Assembly (NCBI GenBank): GCA_022833215.1
Contig: JAIPUZ010000017.1
Span: forward strand, 1-33,191
DNA: 33,191 nt
Source: Mesorhizobium sp.
GTDB taxonomy: Bacteria > Pseudomonadota > Alphaproteobacteria > Rhizobiales > Rhizobiaceae
Reading direction: 5' to 3'
The notes beneath the pieces were generated by a model. That model was not told where the DNA came from. It was given only the letters and a program-made list of their open reading frames with translations, and ran no database searches. The position numbers and the translations under genes were made by a program. Below, piece by piece: positions 17,099 through 28,101 of the stretch. How positions within the stretch are numbered: position 1 is the stretch's first letter; every line of letters starts with the position of its first letter.

Positions 17099-18687
17099 GC
17101 GACCTCCGCCGTTTCGGCAGCATTCACCGCTGCGGCATGGCCGGGTTCGGCACCGCCCATCAGCAAGCCGATTTTCTCATAGGTCGCCCCGGCAATCGGA
17201 ATCCTCGCCGACAGTTCGCCATTGTGCATGACCGCGATGGAATCCGAAATTTCGAACAGCTCATCGAGGTCCTGGCTGATGACAAGAACGGCCGAGCCGT
17301 TACGGGCGAGTTCTATCAGGGCCTGCCGGATATGGGCAGCGGCACCGGCATCGACACCCCATGTCGGCTGGTTGACGATCATCACCGACGGCTTGCGGTC
17401 AAGCTCGCGGCCGACGATGAATTTCTGGAGATTGCCGCCCGACAGGGAAGCGGCTTCCGGGTCGGGCGCGCTCTTGCGCACGTCCATCACCTCGATGATG
17501 CGCTGGGCGGCACTGTAGATCGCCTTGCCGTCGATCATGCCGGCAGTGCCGACGAACGCCCTGCCATCCGTCGCATGCCGCGACAGCAGCAGGTTTTCCG
17601 ACAGCTTCATGCGCGGGGCGGCGCCATGTCCCAGTCGTTCCTCAGGCACGAAGGCTGCGCCCAGGAGCCGGCGGCCGGTGATGTCGAGCCCGCCGACCTG
17701 CCGGCCACGGATGCGCACCGATGCCTTGTCCTGTTGCAGGACTTCGCCGGACACGGCCTCGAAAAACTCGCCCTGCCCGTTTCCGGCCACGCCGGCGATG
17801 CCGACAACCTCGCCGGCCCGGACCGAAAGATTGATGTTCCTCAATGGGATGGAGAAAGGCGTTGCCGGCTTGCGGTTGAGATTGACGATCTCAAGCAAAG
17901 ATTCGGCCTGGTCCATGCCTTCGGCCGGCGGGCGCTCCACGGCGCGAACCTCACTGCCCACCATCATGCGGGCAAGAGAAGACGCCGTTTCCTCGCGCGG
18001 ATTGCAATGACCGACGACCTTGCCGTGACGCAGCACCGTGGCACGGTCGCACATGCGCTTCACTTCCTCGAGGCGATGCGAAATGTAGAGGATCGACTTG
18101 CCCTCGGAGCGCAACCGTTCGAGCGTCTCGAACAGCTTGTCGGCCTCCTGAGGGGTCAGCACCGATGTCGGCTCGTCGAGGATGATGAGATTCGGCGTCT
18201 GCAACAGACAGCGAATGATCTCGATGCGCTGGCGCTCGCCGACCGAGAGGTCGCCAACCAGCGCATCCGGATCGAGCGGCAGACCGTAGCTGTAGGAAAG
18301 CGCCCGCGCCTTCGCGGCGATCGTGCCGATCGGCGCGCCGTCATTCAGGGAAAGCGCTATGTTTTCGGCGGCGGTCAGCGCCTCGAACAGCGAAAAATGC
18401 TGAAAGACCATGCCGATGCCGAGTTTCTTGGCAATTCCCGGACTGGTGATGCGCACAGGCTGGCCGTTCCAGAGAATTTCGCCTGAATGCGGTTCGAGCG
18501 AGCCGAAAAGCATTTTGACCAGCGTGGATTTTCCGGCGCCGTTTTCTCCCAGCAGGGCATGTATCTCTCCCCTGGCAATGCCAAGGTCGATACTGTCGCA
18601 AGCTTTGAGAGAGCCGAATATCTTGGTCAGGCCGCGAACCTCCAGCAGGTTCGCAGCGCCTTCATGTAAATTCACAGTGCCTCCCAT
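17095..18687 (-). CDS. ABC transporter ATP-binding protein (two-domain, nucleoside/sugar type)
   Basis: This is a 530-residue cytosolic ATPase with two nucleotide-binding domains. The first (about 15-240) has Walker A GENGAGKST, signature LSVGERQRIE and Walker B LIILDEPTS. The second (about 265-510) has a degenerate Walker A (GVAGNGQGE), signature LSGGNLQKFI and NQPTWGVD in place of a normal Walker B. This asymmetry is typical of RbsA/NupA-like proteins. It powers the importer formed with the two permeases and the BMP protein. The ATG at 18687 has no good ribosome site. A GTG at 18675 lies 4 nt after GGGAGG and could be the true start, 4 codons in. Bases 18688-18804 likely hold the operon promoter. 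Confidence 0.94.
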   Translation of the reverse strand: MGGTVNLHEGAANLLEVRGLTKIFGSLKACDSIDLGIARGEIHALLGENGAGKSTLVKMLFGSLEPHSGEILWNGQPVRITSPGIAKKLGIGMVFQHFSLFEALTAAENIALSLNDGAPIGTIAAKARALSYSYGLPLDPDALVGDLSVGERQRIEIIRCLLQTPNLIILDEPTSVLTPQEADKLFETLERLRSEGKSILYISHRLEEVKRMCDRATVLRHGKVVGHCNPREETASSLARMMVGSEVRAVERPPAEGMDQAESLLEIVNLNRKPATPFSIPLRNINLSVRAGEVVGIAGVAGNGQGEFFEAVSGEVLQQDKASVRIRGRQVGGLDITGRRLLGAAFVPEERLGHGAAPRMKLSENLLLSRHATDGRAFVGTAGMIDGKAIYSAAQRIIEVMDVRKSAPDPEAASLSGGNLQKFIVGRELDRKPSVMIVNQPTWGVDAGAAAHIRQALIELARNGSAVLVISQDLDELFEISDSIAVMHNGELSARIPIAGATYEKIGLLMGGAEPGHAAAVNAAETAEVA

Positions 18688-18804
18688 CTGTTACCAGATA
18701 TGTTCTGTGTTCCCGCAGGCATGGTAGGCACGGCCGCAGTTTCGCGCAAACTAATAGTTCTGTTGAAAGACCTTCAAGAAATCCAGTGGCATTCGACGTC
18801 CTTG

Positions 18805-19782
18805 CTACGGGAGCAGTACCGTCGTTCCAGTGGTTCTGCGGGCTTCGAGGTCGGCATGGGCCTGCGCTGCGTCAGCCAGCGCATAGCGCTGATTGATCCT
18901 GATGCGCACGGCGCCGGACAACACTACGTCGAAGAGTGCCTTTGCCGATTCCTCAAGCTCCTCGCGTGTCACATTGTAGGAAAACAGCGTCGGTCGCGTC
19001 GCATGGAGGGAACCTTTCTGCGCGAGAATCCCGATATCGAAAGGCGGTATCGGACCCGATGACTGGCCGAAGGATATGAATGTGCCGAGCCTTTTCAGAC
19101 AATCCAGAGATCCGGCGAAAGTATCCTTGCCGACGGAATCATAGACCGCATCGCATTTTCTGCCTTCGGTTATGTGCGCAACCTCGCCCACGAAATCCTG
19201 CCGGCGATAGTCGATGACGTGATGGAAACCATGCGTGCGGGCGAGTTCCGCCTTCTCCGGCGAGCCTGCGGTTCCGATGACCGTGGCGCCGAGATGGTTC
19301 GCCCACTGGCCGAAGATGAGGCCAACGCCGCCGGCTGCGGCATGATAGAGCACCGTGTCGCCGGGTTTTACCCTGTAGGTGCGGCGCAGGAGATACTCTA
19401 CCGTCATGCCTTTCAGCATCATGCCGGCGGCCTGCTCGTCGCTCACCCCCTCGGGGACCGGCACGACCTGATCGGCCGGCACCACCCTTTGCTCGGCATA
19501 TGCGCCGAGGCGCGCCACATAGGCGACGCGATCACCGGGCCTGAGCCAATCCACCCCGTCTCCGACTTCCAGCACGACGCCTGCGGCCTCGCCGCCAGGC
19601 GTGAACGGAAAGCCGTCCGGGGCCGGGTAGAGGCCCGTGCGATGGTAGACGTCTATGAAATTCACGCCAATCGCGGTGTGCCTGACAAGAATTTCGCCGC
19701 GGCCCGGCTTGCCGGCGTCTGCCTCTTCAAGGACGAGGACTTCCGGACCGCCATGAGCGTGGATGCGGATCGCCTTCGACAT
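18805..19782 (-). CDS. qor: NADPH:quinone reductase (zeta-crystallin type, MDR superfamily)
   Basis: This is a 325-residue zinc-free medium-chain reductase that reduces quinones with NADPH. The N-terminal GroES-like domain includes GVNFIDVYHRTGLYP, the family signature. The Rossmann motif AAAGGVGLIFGQWA is at about residues 147-160. No structural-zinc cysteine cluster is present. The open frame continues far upstream into pcs, but conserved sequence begins at MSKAIRIHAHGG with AAGGA 10 nt upstream. It begins only 5 bp after the pcs stop codon, so the two genes are almost certainly transcribed together. Confidence 0.92.
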   Translation of the reverse strand: MSKAIRIHAHGGPEVLVLEEADAGKPGRGEILVRHTAIGVNFIDVYHRTGLYPAPDGFPFTPGGEAAGVVLEVGDGVDWLRPGDRVAYVARLGAYAEQRVVPADQVVPVPEGVSDEQAAGMMLKGMTVEYLLRRTYRVKPGDTVLYHAAAGGVGLIFGQWANHLGATVIGTAGSPEKAELARTHGFHHVIDYRRQDFVGEVAHITEGRKCDAVYDSVGKDTFAGSLDCLKRLGTFISFGQSSGPIPPFDIGILAQKGSLHATRPTLFSYNVTREELEESAKALFDVVLSGAVRIRINQRYALADAAQAHADLEARRTTGTTVLLP

Positions 19783-19787
19783 ATGGT

Positions 19788-20621
19788 TCAGGTCCTTTTT
19801 GCGCCGAGCGTCGGGAAAAACTGCATGATTCCCCCAATGCAGAACAGGTAAAGCCCCGTCACGGAAATTCCTACCTTGGTGAACTGGCTGACATTTTCCG
19901 CCAGAATGCCGATCTGGCTGTAAAATTCGGCAAGCGCGGATTCGGCAAGCGCCAGTATGCCGAAAGCGCACCATAGCAGCGTGACCGTCAGATTGACCGG
20001 ACGCAGGCGCTTCACCCGCACGGGATGGAGGAAATTGATCGGCACGAAGGTCAGCAACCCGCAAATGACCACGACGCCGAAAGACACCCACTCTCCGGGC
20101 CCGACCACAAACAGGGTGAACACGACCATGTTCCAGACCACAGGGAAGCCCTTGAAGAAATTCTCCTTCGTCTTCATGCCGGTGTCCGCGTAGTAGATCG
20201 CGCTGGAAACCACGATGATCGCGGCCGACAGGAATGACAGCCCCTCGCCCATCAGGCCGAACTGATAGAGCGCAAAGGCGGGAATCAGCACATAGGTCAC
20301 ATAATCGATGATGTTGTCAAGCAGTTCGCCGGACCAGGTCGGCAGGATTTCCTTCACTTCAAGCTTGCGGGCGATGGGGCCGTCTATGCCGTCGACGAAC
20401 AGGGCGAGCCCCAGCCACCAGAACATCGCCGTCCAGCGCTCCTCGCTGGCCGCCACAAGCGAGACGAAAGCCAGAAATGAACCCGATGCAGTCAGAAGGT
20501 GAACAGAAAATGCCCGCGCCTGCGGCCATGTCACCTTTTTCCTCGGCCTCGGAATCCTGTCCCTGATCTTCCTGCCGGTCGGTTTGCTTTCCACGGCCAT
20601 CGGTCCATCTTGCATGGGCAT
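19788..20621 (-). CDS. pcs: Phosphatidylcholine synthase
   Basis: This is a 277-residue inner-membrane CDP-alcohol phosphotransferase that makes phosphatidylcholine directly from CDP-diacylglycerol and choline, a pathway known from rhizobia, Brucella and relatives. The catalytic motif is visible as DGIDGPIAR, then 12 residues, then GELLDNIID (DG..DG..AR...G...D...D, the Pcs form). Eight or so hydrophobic helices follow, and the basic N-terminus (about 40 residues) is cytosolic. The ATG at 20621 has GAGGG 7 nt upstream. The frame is open to 20669 without support. It is followed after 5 bp by the quinone reductase gene and diverges from the UbiH-type gene. Confidence 0.94.
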   Translation of the reverse strand: MPMQDGPMAVESKPTGRKIRDRIPRPRKKVTWPQARAFSVHLLTASGSFLAFVSLVAASEERWTAMFWWLGLALFVDGIDGPIARKLEVKEILPTWSGELLDNIIDYVTYVLIPAFALYQFGLMGEGLSFLSAAIIVVSSAIYYADTGMKTKENFFKGFPVVWNMVVFTLFVVGPGEWVSFGVVVICGLLTFVPINFLHPVRVKRLRPVNLTVTLLWCAFGILALAESALAEFYSQIGILAENVSQFTKVGISVTGLYLFCIGGIMQFFPTLGAKRT

Positions 20622-20708
20622 CTGTAATCCCTCTTGATCGGCCACCAGTGGGCGGGGGTCAATGCACAAGCAGCGACAAGATCAAAGGCCACACAGGATT
20701 TCTTGCTT

Positions 20709-20743
20709 GCCGTGGATGAATTGCAAAGGTTTTCCTTCACGGC
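20709..20743. repeat. Interrupted inverted repeat between pcs and the hydroxylase gene
   Basis: GCCGTG (20709-20714) matches CACGGC (20738-20743), and inside it AAGGTTTTCCTT (20726-20737) is a 4-bp stem with a TTTT loop. It lies in the 188-bp divergent region and could be an operator or a leader hairpin for the plus-strand gene. The arms are short. Confidence 0.25.
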
Positions 20744-20809
20744 TGAAAGGTCGCGTTGAAGAAGGTGGCCTGCGGGGCGTATATCTCTATCGACAAAGGA
20801 GGCTCCGAT

Positions 20810-22051
20810 ATGCCCACGTCCGCCGGCCCTGCCCGATCCGAAGCCAGAATCCTCGTCGCGGGAACCGGCCCGGCCGGTTTGATCGCGGCGCTCGCCTTCG
20901 CCGATGCGGGCTTTGGCGTAACGCTCATCGGTCCGGACGTTAACATCCGGGACGGACGCACCACGGCGCTGATGAATCCGGCGCTTGCCCTGCTCGACCG
21001 CGTGGGGGTGCTCAGAGCACTCGCGCACAAGTCCGCGCCGCTCAAGGTCATGCGCATCGTCGACGGGACGTCGCGGCTTATCCGCAGCCCTGCGGTTACT
21101 TTCCATGCCAGCGAGGTCGGCGAGCACAGATTCGGCCTCAACATGCCGAACGCCGTCATGGTTGCGACGCTGGCCGAGGCAGTCGCTGCCATTCCCGCCA
21201 TCGAATGGAAGAAGACCCTGGTCGAAAGCTGGGATCTGCAATCCGATGCAGCCGTGGCTCATCTCGCGGACGGCAGCACCGTGGAGGCAGAACTGGCGGT
21301 AGCGGCGGATGGACGCCTGTCACCTGCGCGCGAGGCCGCAGGCATTGCCGTTTCGTCGCGTCCATTCCCCCAGGCCGCGCTTGTGTTGAATTTCGCCCAC
21401 ACGGTCGACCACAATTTCACCTCGACCGAGTTTCACACCGAGACCGGACCGTTCACGCAGGTTCCGCTGCCCGGACGCCGTTCCAGCCTTGTCTGCGTCG
21501 TTCGTCCCGAAACGGCTCAGGAACTTGCAGCGCTCGACGATGACGCCTTGTCCCTGCATATCGAGCGACGCATGCAATCCATGCTCGGACGTGTGACGGT
21601 CGAGCCGGGACGGCAGATTTATCCGCTTTCGACCTCGACCCCATGGCGCTTTGCTCACCATCGCGTGGCCCTGACAGGCGAAGCCGCTCATGTGTTCCCC
21701 CCCATAGGAGCTCAGGGCCTCAACCTCGGCATCAGGGATATCGTTGATCTCGTTGAAGTTGCTTCACGAAATCGCACGGATCCAGGGTCGCCGAAGGCCC
21801 TTCTTACCTACGACCTCAAGCGCAGGCCCGACATTGTGGCGCGAACCAGCGCGGTAAACCTTCTCAATCGGTCGCTGCTTTCCGATATGCTGCCAGCCCA
21901 GATCGCACGCAGCGCCACGCTCGGGATTCTCGGGCGTTTCGCCCCGGTTCGCGCCTTCTTCATGCGCGAAGGACTTCAGCCCGGCAGCGGCTTTTCCGCA
22001 ATCGCCGGCTCGTTAAGGGAGCAGGTCCAGCGAGGGCCCACCGTTCCGTAA
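20810..22051 (+). CDS. UbiH/UbiF-type FAD-dependent hydroxylase
   Basis: This is a 413-residue flavin monooxygenase of the ubiquinone-biosynthesis hydroxylase family. The FAD Rossmann motif GTGPAGL lies near residues 18-24, the DG motif is AADGRLSPAREAAG, and the second FAD motif is GEAAHVFPPIGAQGLNLG, where the usual GD reads GE. Relatives hydroxylate the ring of ubiquinone precursors at the inner membrane. Which carbon this one modifies cannot be told. AAAGGAGG lies 7 nt before the ATG at 20810, which fixes the start. A TTG-initiated extension to 20756 is not supported. Bases 22052-22286 downstream hold no gene I can support. Confidence 0.9.
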   Translation: MPTSAGPARSEARILVAGTGPAGLIAALAFADAGFGVTLIGPDVNIRDGRTTALMNPALALLDRVGVLRALAHKSAPLKVMRIVDGTSRLIRSPAVTFHASEVGEHRFGLNMPNAVMVATLAEAVAAIPAIEWKKTLVESWDLQSDAAVAHLADGSTVEAELAVAADGRLSPAREAAGIAVSSRPFPQAALVLNFAHTVDHNFTSTEFHTETGPFTQVPLPGRRSSLVCVVRPETAQELAALDDDALSLHIERRMQSMLGRVTVEPGRQIYPLSTSTPWRFAHHRVALTGEAAHVFPPIGAQGLNLGIRDIVDLVEVASRNRTDPGSPKALLTYDLKRRPDIVARTSAVNLLNRSLLSDMLPAQIARSATLGILGRFAPVRAFFMREGLQPGSGFSAIAGSLREQVQRGPTVP

Positions 22052-22210
22052 GCCAGGTTCGACACGCAAAATGAATATGCGTTTATCCGGTCCGGCGCTT
22101 CGTGCCGCTCGCGCCTGATACGCGCCATGGCAAAACCGGTGAAGAGCGGCCAATAACCGAAGGCCGGTAGAGGCTCATCCGATCCGGGCTTGCCCACCCT
22201 GCCGACCGGC

Positions 22211-22236
22211 CGGGGGAATCAACAGATTCCGACCCC
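22211..22236 (+). repeat. Bulged hairpin upstream of hspQ
   Basis: GGAATC (22215-22220) pairs with GATTCC (22225-22230) over loop AACA. The flanking GGG and CCC extend the stem across a GA bulge. It lies 51 bp before the hspQ start and about 160 bp after the hydroxylase stop. There is no U-tract. It could be part of the hspQ leader or a weak end signal for the upstream gene. Confidence 0.35.
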
Positions 22237-22286
22237 CGAGCCTGCACAGGATTGAATTGCCCTGTTCCATAAGCCACATAAGGATC

Positions 22287-22625
22287 ATGGAAAACGGGAA
22301 CATAAAAACAGCAAAATTCTCGATCGGACAGGTGGTACGTCACCGCCTGTTTCCGTTTCGCGGCATCATTTTCGATGTCGATCCGCAATTCGCCAATTCC
22401 GAGGAGTGGTATCAGGCGATACCGGCCGAGGTAAGGCCATCCAAGGATCAGCCTTTCTACCACCTGCTGGCCGAAAACTCGGATACGGAATATATCGCCT
22501 ATGTCTCCGAGCAGAACCTGCTCGAAGACGTTTCAGGCGAGCCGGTACGGCATCCGCAAATCCGTGAGCTGTTCCTGAAAACGCCTGACGGCCACTACCA
22601 GCCCAAATACCAGATCCGTCATTGA
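22287..22625 (+). CDS. hspQ: Heat shock protein HspQ
   Basis: This is a 112-residue protein of the HspQ/YccV (hemimethylated DNA-binding-like) family. Recognised features are KFSIGQVVRHRLFPFRGIIFDVDP at the start (residues 9 on), the WYQAIP segment, QPFYHLLAEN and YVSEQNLLED. In E. coli the protein stimulates Lon-dependent proteolysis and affects DnaA stability. The ATG at 22287 begins the conserved protein. AAGGA lies only 2 nt before it, so initiation signals are poor. It is a single gene that ends directly on a two-way terminator shared with aspS. Confidence 0.92.
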   Translation: MENGNIKTAKFSIGQVVRHRLFPFRGIIFDVDPQFANSEEWYQAIPAEVRPSKDQPFYHLLAENSDTEYIAYVSEQNLLEDVSGEPVRHPQIRELFLKTPDGHYQPKYQIRH

Positions 22626-22626
22626 A

Positions 22627-22660
22627 AAAGCCCCGCCGTTCTATGAAGCGGCGGGGCTTT
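22627..22660. terminator. Two-way terminator between hspQ and aspS
   Basis: AAAGCCCCGCCG (22627-22638) pairs perfectly with CGGCGGGGCTTT (22649-22660) over a 10-nt loop. Read on the minus strand the stem runs into TTTTTC, and on the plus strand it ends in TTT. It sits exactly between the convergent stop codons at 22625 and 22683 and serves both genes. Confidence 0.92.
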
Positions 22661-22682
22661 GACATCATCGCGAGCTTTCGGC

Positions 22683-24473
<1,791 letters not shown>

Positions 24474-24501
24474 CGCCTGATTTTCCGCTTAACTTGGTTC
24501 G

Positions 24502-24530
24502 ATTGGACCGAAGCACTTGCCCGGCTTCAA
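24502..24530 (-). promoter_or_regulatory. Candidate sigma-70-type promoter of aspS
   Basis: On the minus strand TTGAAG (24525-24530) and TCCAAT (24502-24507) are 17 nt apart, each matching four of six consensus bases. Transcription would begin near 24495, about 20 nt before the ATG. This is a motif match only. Confidence 0.35.
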
Positions 24531-24540
24531 AATTGGCGCG

Positions 24541-24564
24541 AAAAGCGCATGAGCAGGCGCTTTT
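24541..24564. repeat. Perfect inverted repeat in the aspS-rnd interval (first of two)
   Basis: AAAAGCGC (24541-24548) and GCGCTTTT (24557-24564) form an 8-bp perfect stem with an 8-nt loop. The T-rich end resembles a short terminator on both strands, although no gene ends here. It lies just upstream of the candidate aspS promoter. Confidence 0.45.
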
Positions 24565-24579
24565 GTCAAGGCGAGAGGA

Positions 24580-24601
24580 CCCGGCGACGGGCGTCGCCGG
24601 G
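24580..24601. repeat. Perfect GC-rich hairpin in the aspS-rnd interval (second of two)
   Basis: CCCGGCGAC (24580-24588) pairs perfectly with GTCGCCGGG (24593-24601) over a GGGC loop. It ends 59 bp before the rnd ATG, immediately before CTTGAC, a possible -35 box for rnd with no convincing -10 box. Confidence 0.45.
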
Positions 24602-24660
24602 CTTGACGCGCCCGGCAGCGGCTGGAATTGAGAAACAGGTTTGGTCCGAAAAGCGATTTG

Positions 24661-25812
24661 ATGAACGTCATTACCACACAGGGCGAACTCGAGAGCGCCA
24701 TAGAAAGACTCGAGCAATCGGACTTCGTGACCGTGGACACGGAGTTCATTCGCGAAACGACCTTCTGGCCGGTGCTGTGCCTGATTCAGATGGCCGCGCC
24801 CGGTTTCACCGCGCTGGTCGATCCATTGGCGCCGGGCATGAACCTCAAGCCGTTCTTCCGGCTGATGGCCAACGAGAAAGTGGTGAAGGTTTTCCATGCC
24901 GCCAGGCAGGACATCGAGATCATCGTGCATCAGGGCGATCTGGTGCCGCACCCGATCTTCGACACGCAGGTCGCCGCCATGGTGTGCGGCTTCGGAGACG
25001 CGGTTTCCTACGACCAGCTCGTGCAGAAGGTGACCGGCGTTCGTCTCGACAAGTCGTCGCGCTTCACGGACTGGCGCTACCGGCCGCTGTCGGACCGCCA
25101 ACTCGAATACGCGCTGGCCGACGTCACCCATCTCATCGACGTCTACAGGCATCTGACGGCCCAACTGGAGCGCGAGGGGCGCGCCCACTGGCTCAACGAG
25201 GAGATGCAGGTTCTGACGTCCCGGGAAACCTACGATCCGCACCCCGACGACGCCTGGAAGCGCCTCAAGATGCGCGTGCGCAAACCGCAGGAACTGGCGA
25301 TCCTGAAAGCCGTTGCCGCATGGCGCGAACGCGAGGCGCGCGAACGCGACGTTCCGCGCGGGCGCATCATCAAGGATGACGCTATCTACGAGATCGCCCA
25401 GCAGGCTCCGAAGGATGCCGATGCGCTGGGACGGCTGCGCAGCATCCCAAAGGGCTGGGAGCGGTCGTCAACCGCTGCGGCCCTGCTCGGGGCCATCAAC
25501 GATGCGCTCTCGATTCCGAAGGACGACCTGCCAAAGCTGCCCCGGCCGCACCAGCCGCCCGAAGGATCGAATGCAGCGGCCGAGCTTCTGAAGGTGCTGC
25601 TGCGTATTGTGGCCGAAAAGGAAGGGGTCGCCGCCAAGGTGCTGGCCTCGGGCGACGATATCGACCGAATCGCGGCGGAGGGCGACCAGGCGGACGTTCC
25701 GGCGCTTCATGGCTGGCGCAGGGCGGTATTCGGCGAGAAGGCGCTGCGCCTCGTCCGCGGCGAGATCGCCATCAAGTTCGAAAAGCGCCGGATCGCGCTG
25801 TTCGAACTCTGA
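24661..25812 (+). CDS. rnd: Ribonuclease D
   Basis: This is a 383-residue 3'-5' exoribonuclease of the DEDD family, which trims tRNA precursors. The exonuclease motifs are visible: VDTEF (Asp26, Glu28), FHAARQDIEI with the third acidic residue, and YALADVTHLID (DEDDy type). HRDC-like helical domains follow from about residue 200 to the end. The frame is open back to 24628, but the protein aligns from MNVITTQGEL. No strong Shine-Dalgarno precedes this ATG. It diverges from aspS and converges on the MAPEG gene. Confidence 0.93.
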   Translation: MNVITTQGELESAIERLEQSDFVTVDTEFIRETTFWPVLCLIQMAAPGFTALVDPLAPGMNLKPFFRLMANEKVVKVFHAARQDIEIIVHQGDLVPHPIFDTQVAAMVCGFGDAVSYDQLVQKVTGVRLDKSSRFTDWRYRPLSDRQLEYALADVTHLIDVYRHLTAQLEREGRAHWLNEEMQVLTSRETYDPHPDDAWKRLKMRVRKPQELAILKAVAAWREREARERDVPRGRIIKDDAIYEIAQQAPKDADALGRLRSIPKGWERSSTAAALLGAINDALSIPKDDLPKLPRPHQPPEGSNAAAELLKVLLRIVAEKEGVAAKVLASGDDIDRIAAEGDQADVPALHGWRRAVFGEKALRLVRGEIAIKFEKRRIALFEL

Positions 25813-25849
25813 TCTGAATTTCCGGGCTGATTTCTGGGGCCGGCACTTT

Positions 25850-25875
25850 CATGACCTGAGATTTCTCAGGTCATG
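25850..25875. repeat. Perfect hairpin over the MAPEG stop codon
   Basis: CATGACCTGAG (25850-25860) and CTCAGGTCATG (25865-25875) form an 11-bp perfect stem with loop ATTT, between the convergent rnd and MAPEG genes. The right arm includes the last codons and stop of the MAPEG gene. No T-tract flanks it, so it would be an atypical terminator or a 3'-end stabiliser for both messages. Confidence 0.5.
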
Positions 25876-26288
25876 CCCGCAAGATGCAGGGCAAACCAGC
25901 CCCACAAAAGCACCAGCACCAGAAAACCGGCGCCGAAGATCATGCCACGCAGCGGAGGCCGGTTGGCGGTAACGTGCTCGAAGGCGTGGACATAGCGCAG
26001 AACCACGAACAGCCACGCCAGCATCACCGCAATCCACGACACGCCGGCCGTGACGCACAGTGCCAGACATACCGCATGGAACAGTGTCGGCAGCTCGAAC
26101 TGGTTCATGACGTTGTTCGACACCGCGGCGCTGATTTCCGGCTCACCGCCGGAGCGCAGCTTCCACTGGTCCGGCCGAACCTTCCCGGACATCATGGCCT
26201 GCCGGCGGCGCAGGCCGAGCAGCGCATAGAGCGCCATCACAAGCACGAAATGCGCCACCATCGGCCAAAGGATTGCGGTCGGGCTCAT
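25866..26288 (-). CDS. MAPEG family membrane protein
   Basis: This is a 140-residue inner-membrane protein with four predicted helices, of the MAPEG family (relatives of microsomal glutathione transferase and leukotriene enzymes). The segment ISAAVSNNVMNQFELPTLFHAV contains the family's N..FE-P-F core, and LRYVHAFEHV forms the later conserved helix. Bacterial members have no settled function. GGAGGAGACCAC before the ATG at 26288 is a strong ribosome site. It lies 42 bp behind guaB on the same strand and may be cotranscribed with it. Confidence 0.88.
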   Translation of the reverse strand: MSPTAILWPMVAHFVLVMALYALLGLRRRQAMMSGKVRPDQWKLRSGGEPEISAAVSNNVMNQFELPTLFHAVCLALCVTAGVSWIAVMLAWLFVVLRYVHAFEHVTANRPPLRGMIFGAGFLVLVLLWGWFALHLAGMT

Positions 26289-26330
26289 GTGGTCTCCTCC
26301 ATGATCGCCGCCCGCAACCGGCTATATGCC

Positions 26331-28007
<1,677 letters not shown>

Positions 28008-28101
28008 TTAACGCGACAGCACGGGTCCGCCATGTTAACCGGCCTTCCAACGACCGACTCCAGCCGGCCAGATTGCATCTTCCGCATTCGGATCTGTTCC
28101 C

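Noticed and set aside
17095-18687. A broken second ATPase domain suggesting a decaying transporter
   Set aside because: The degenerate Walker motifs of the second domain are normal in RbsA/NupA-type proteins, and the reading frame and operon are intact.
21976-22463. Two minus-strand frames between the hydroxylase and hspQ genes as a possible small gene
   Set aside because: They overlap well-supported plus-strand genes, begin with GTG without a ribosome site, and match nothing I recognise.
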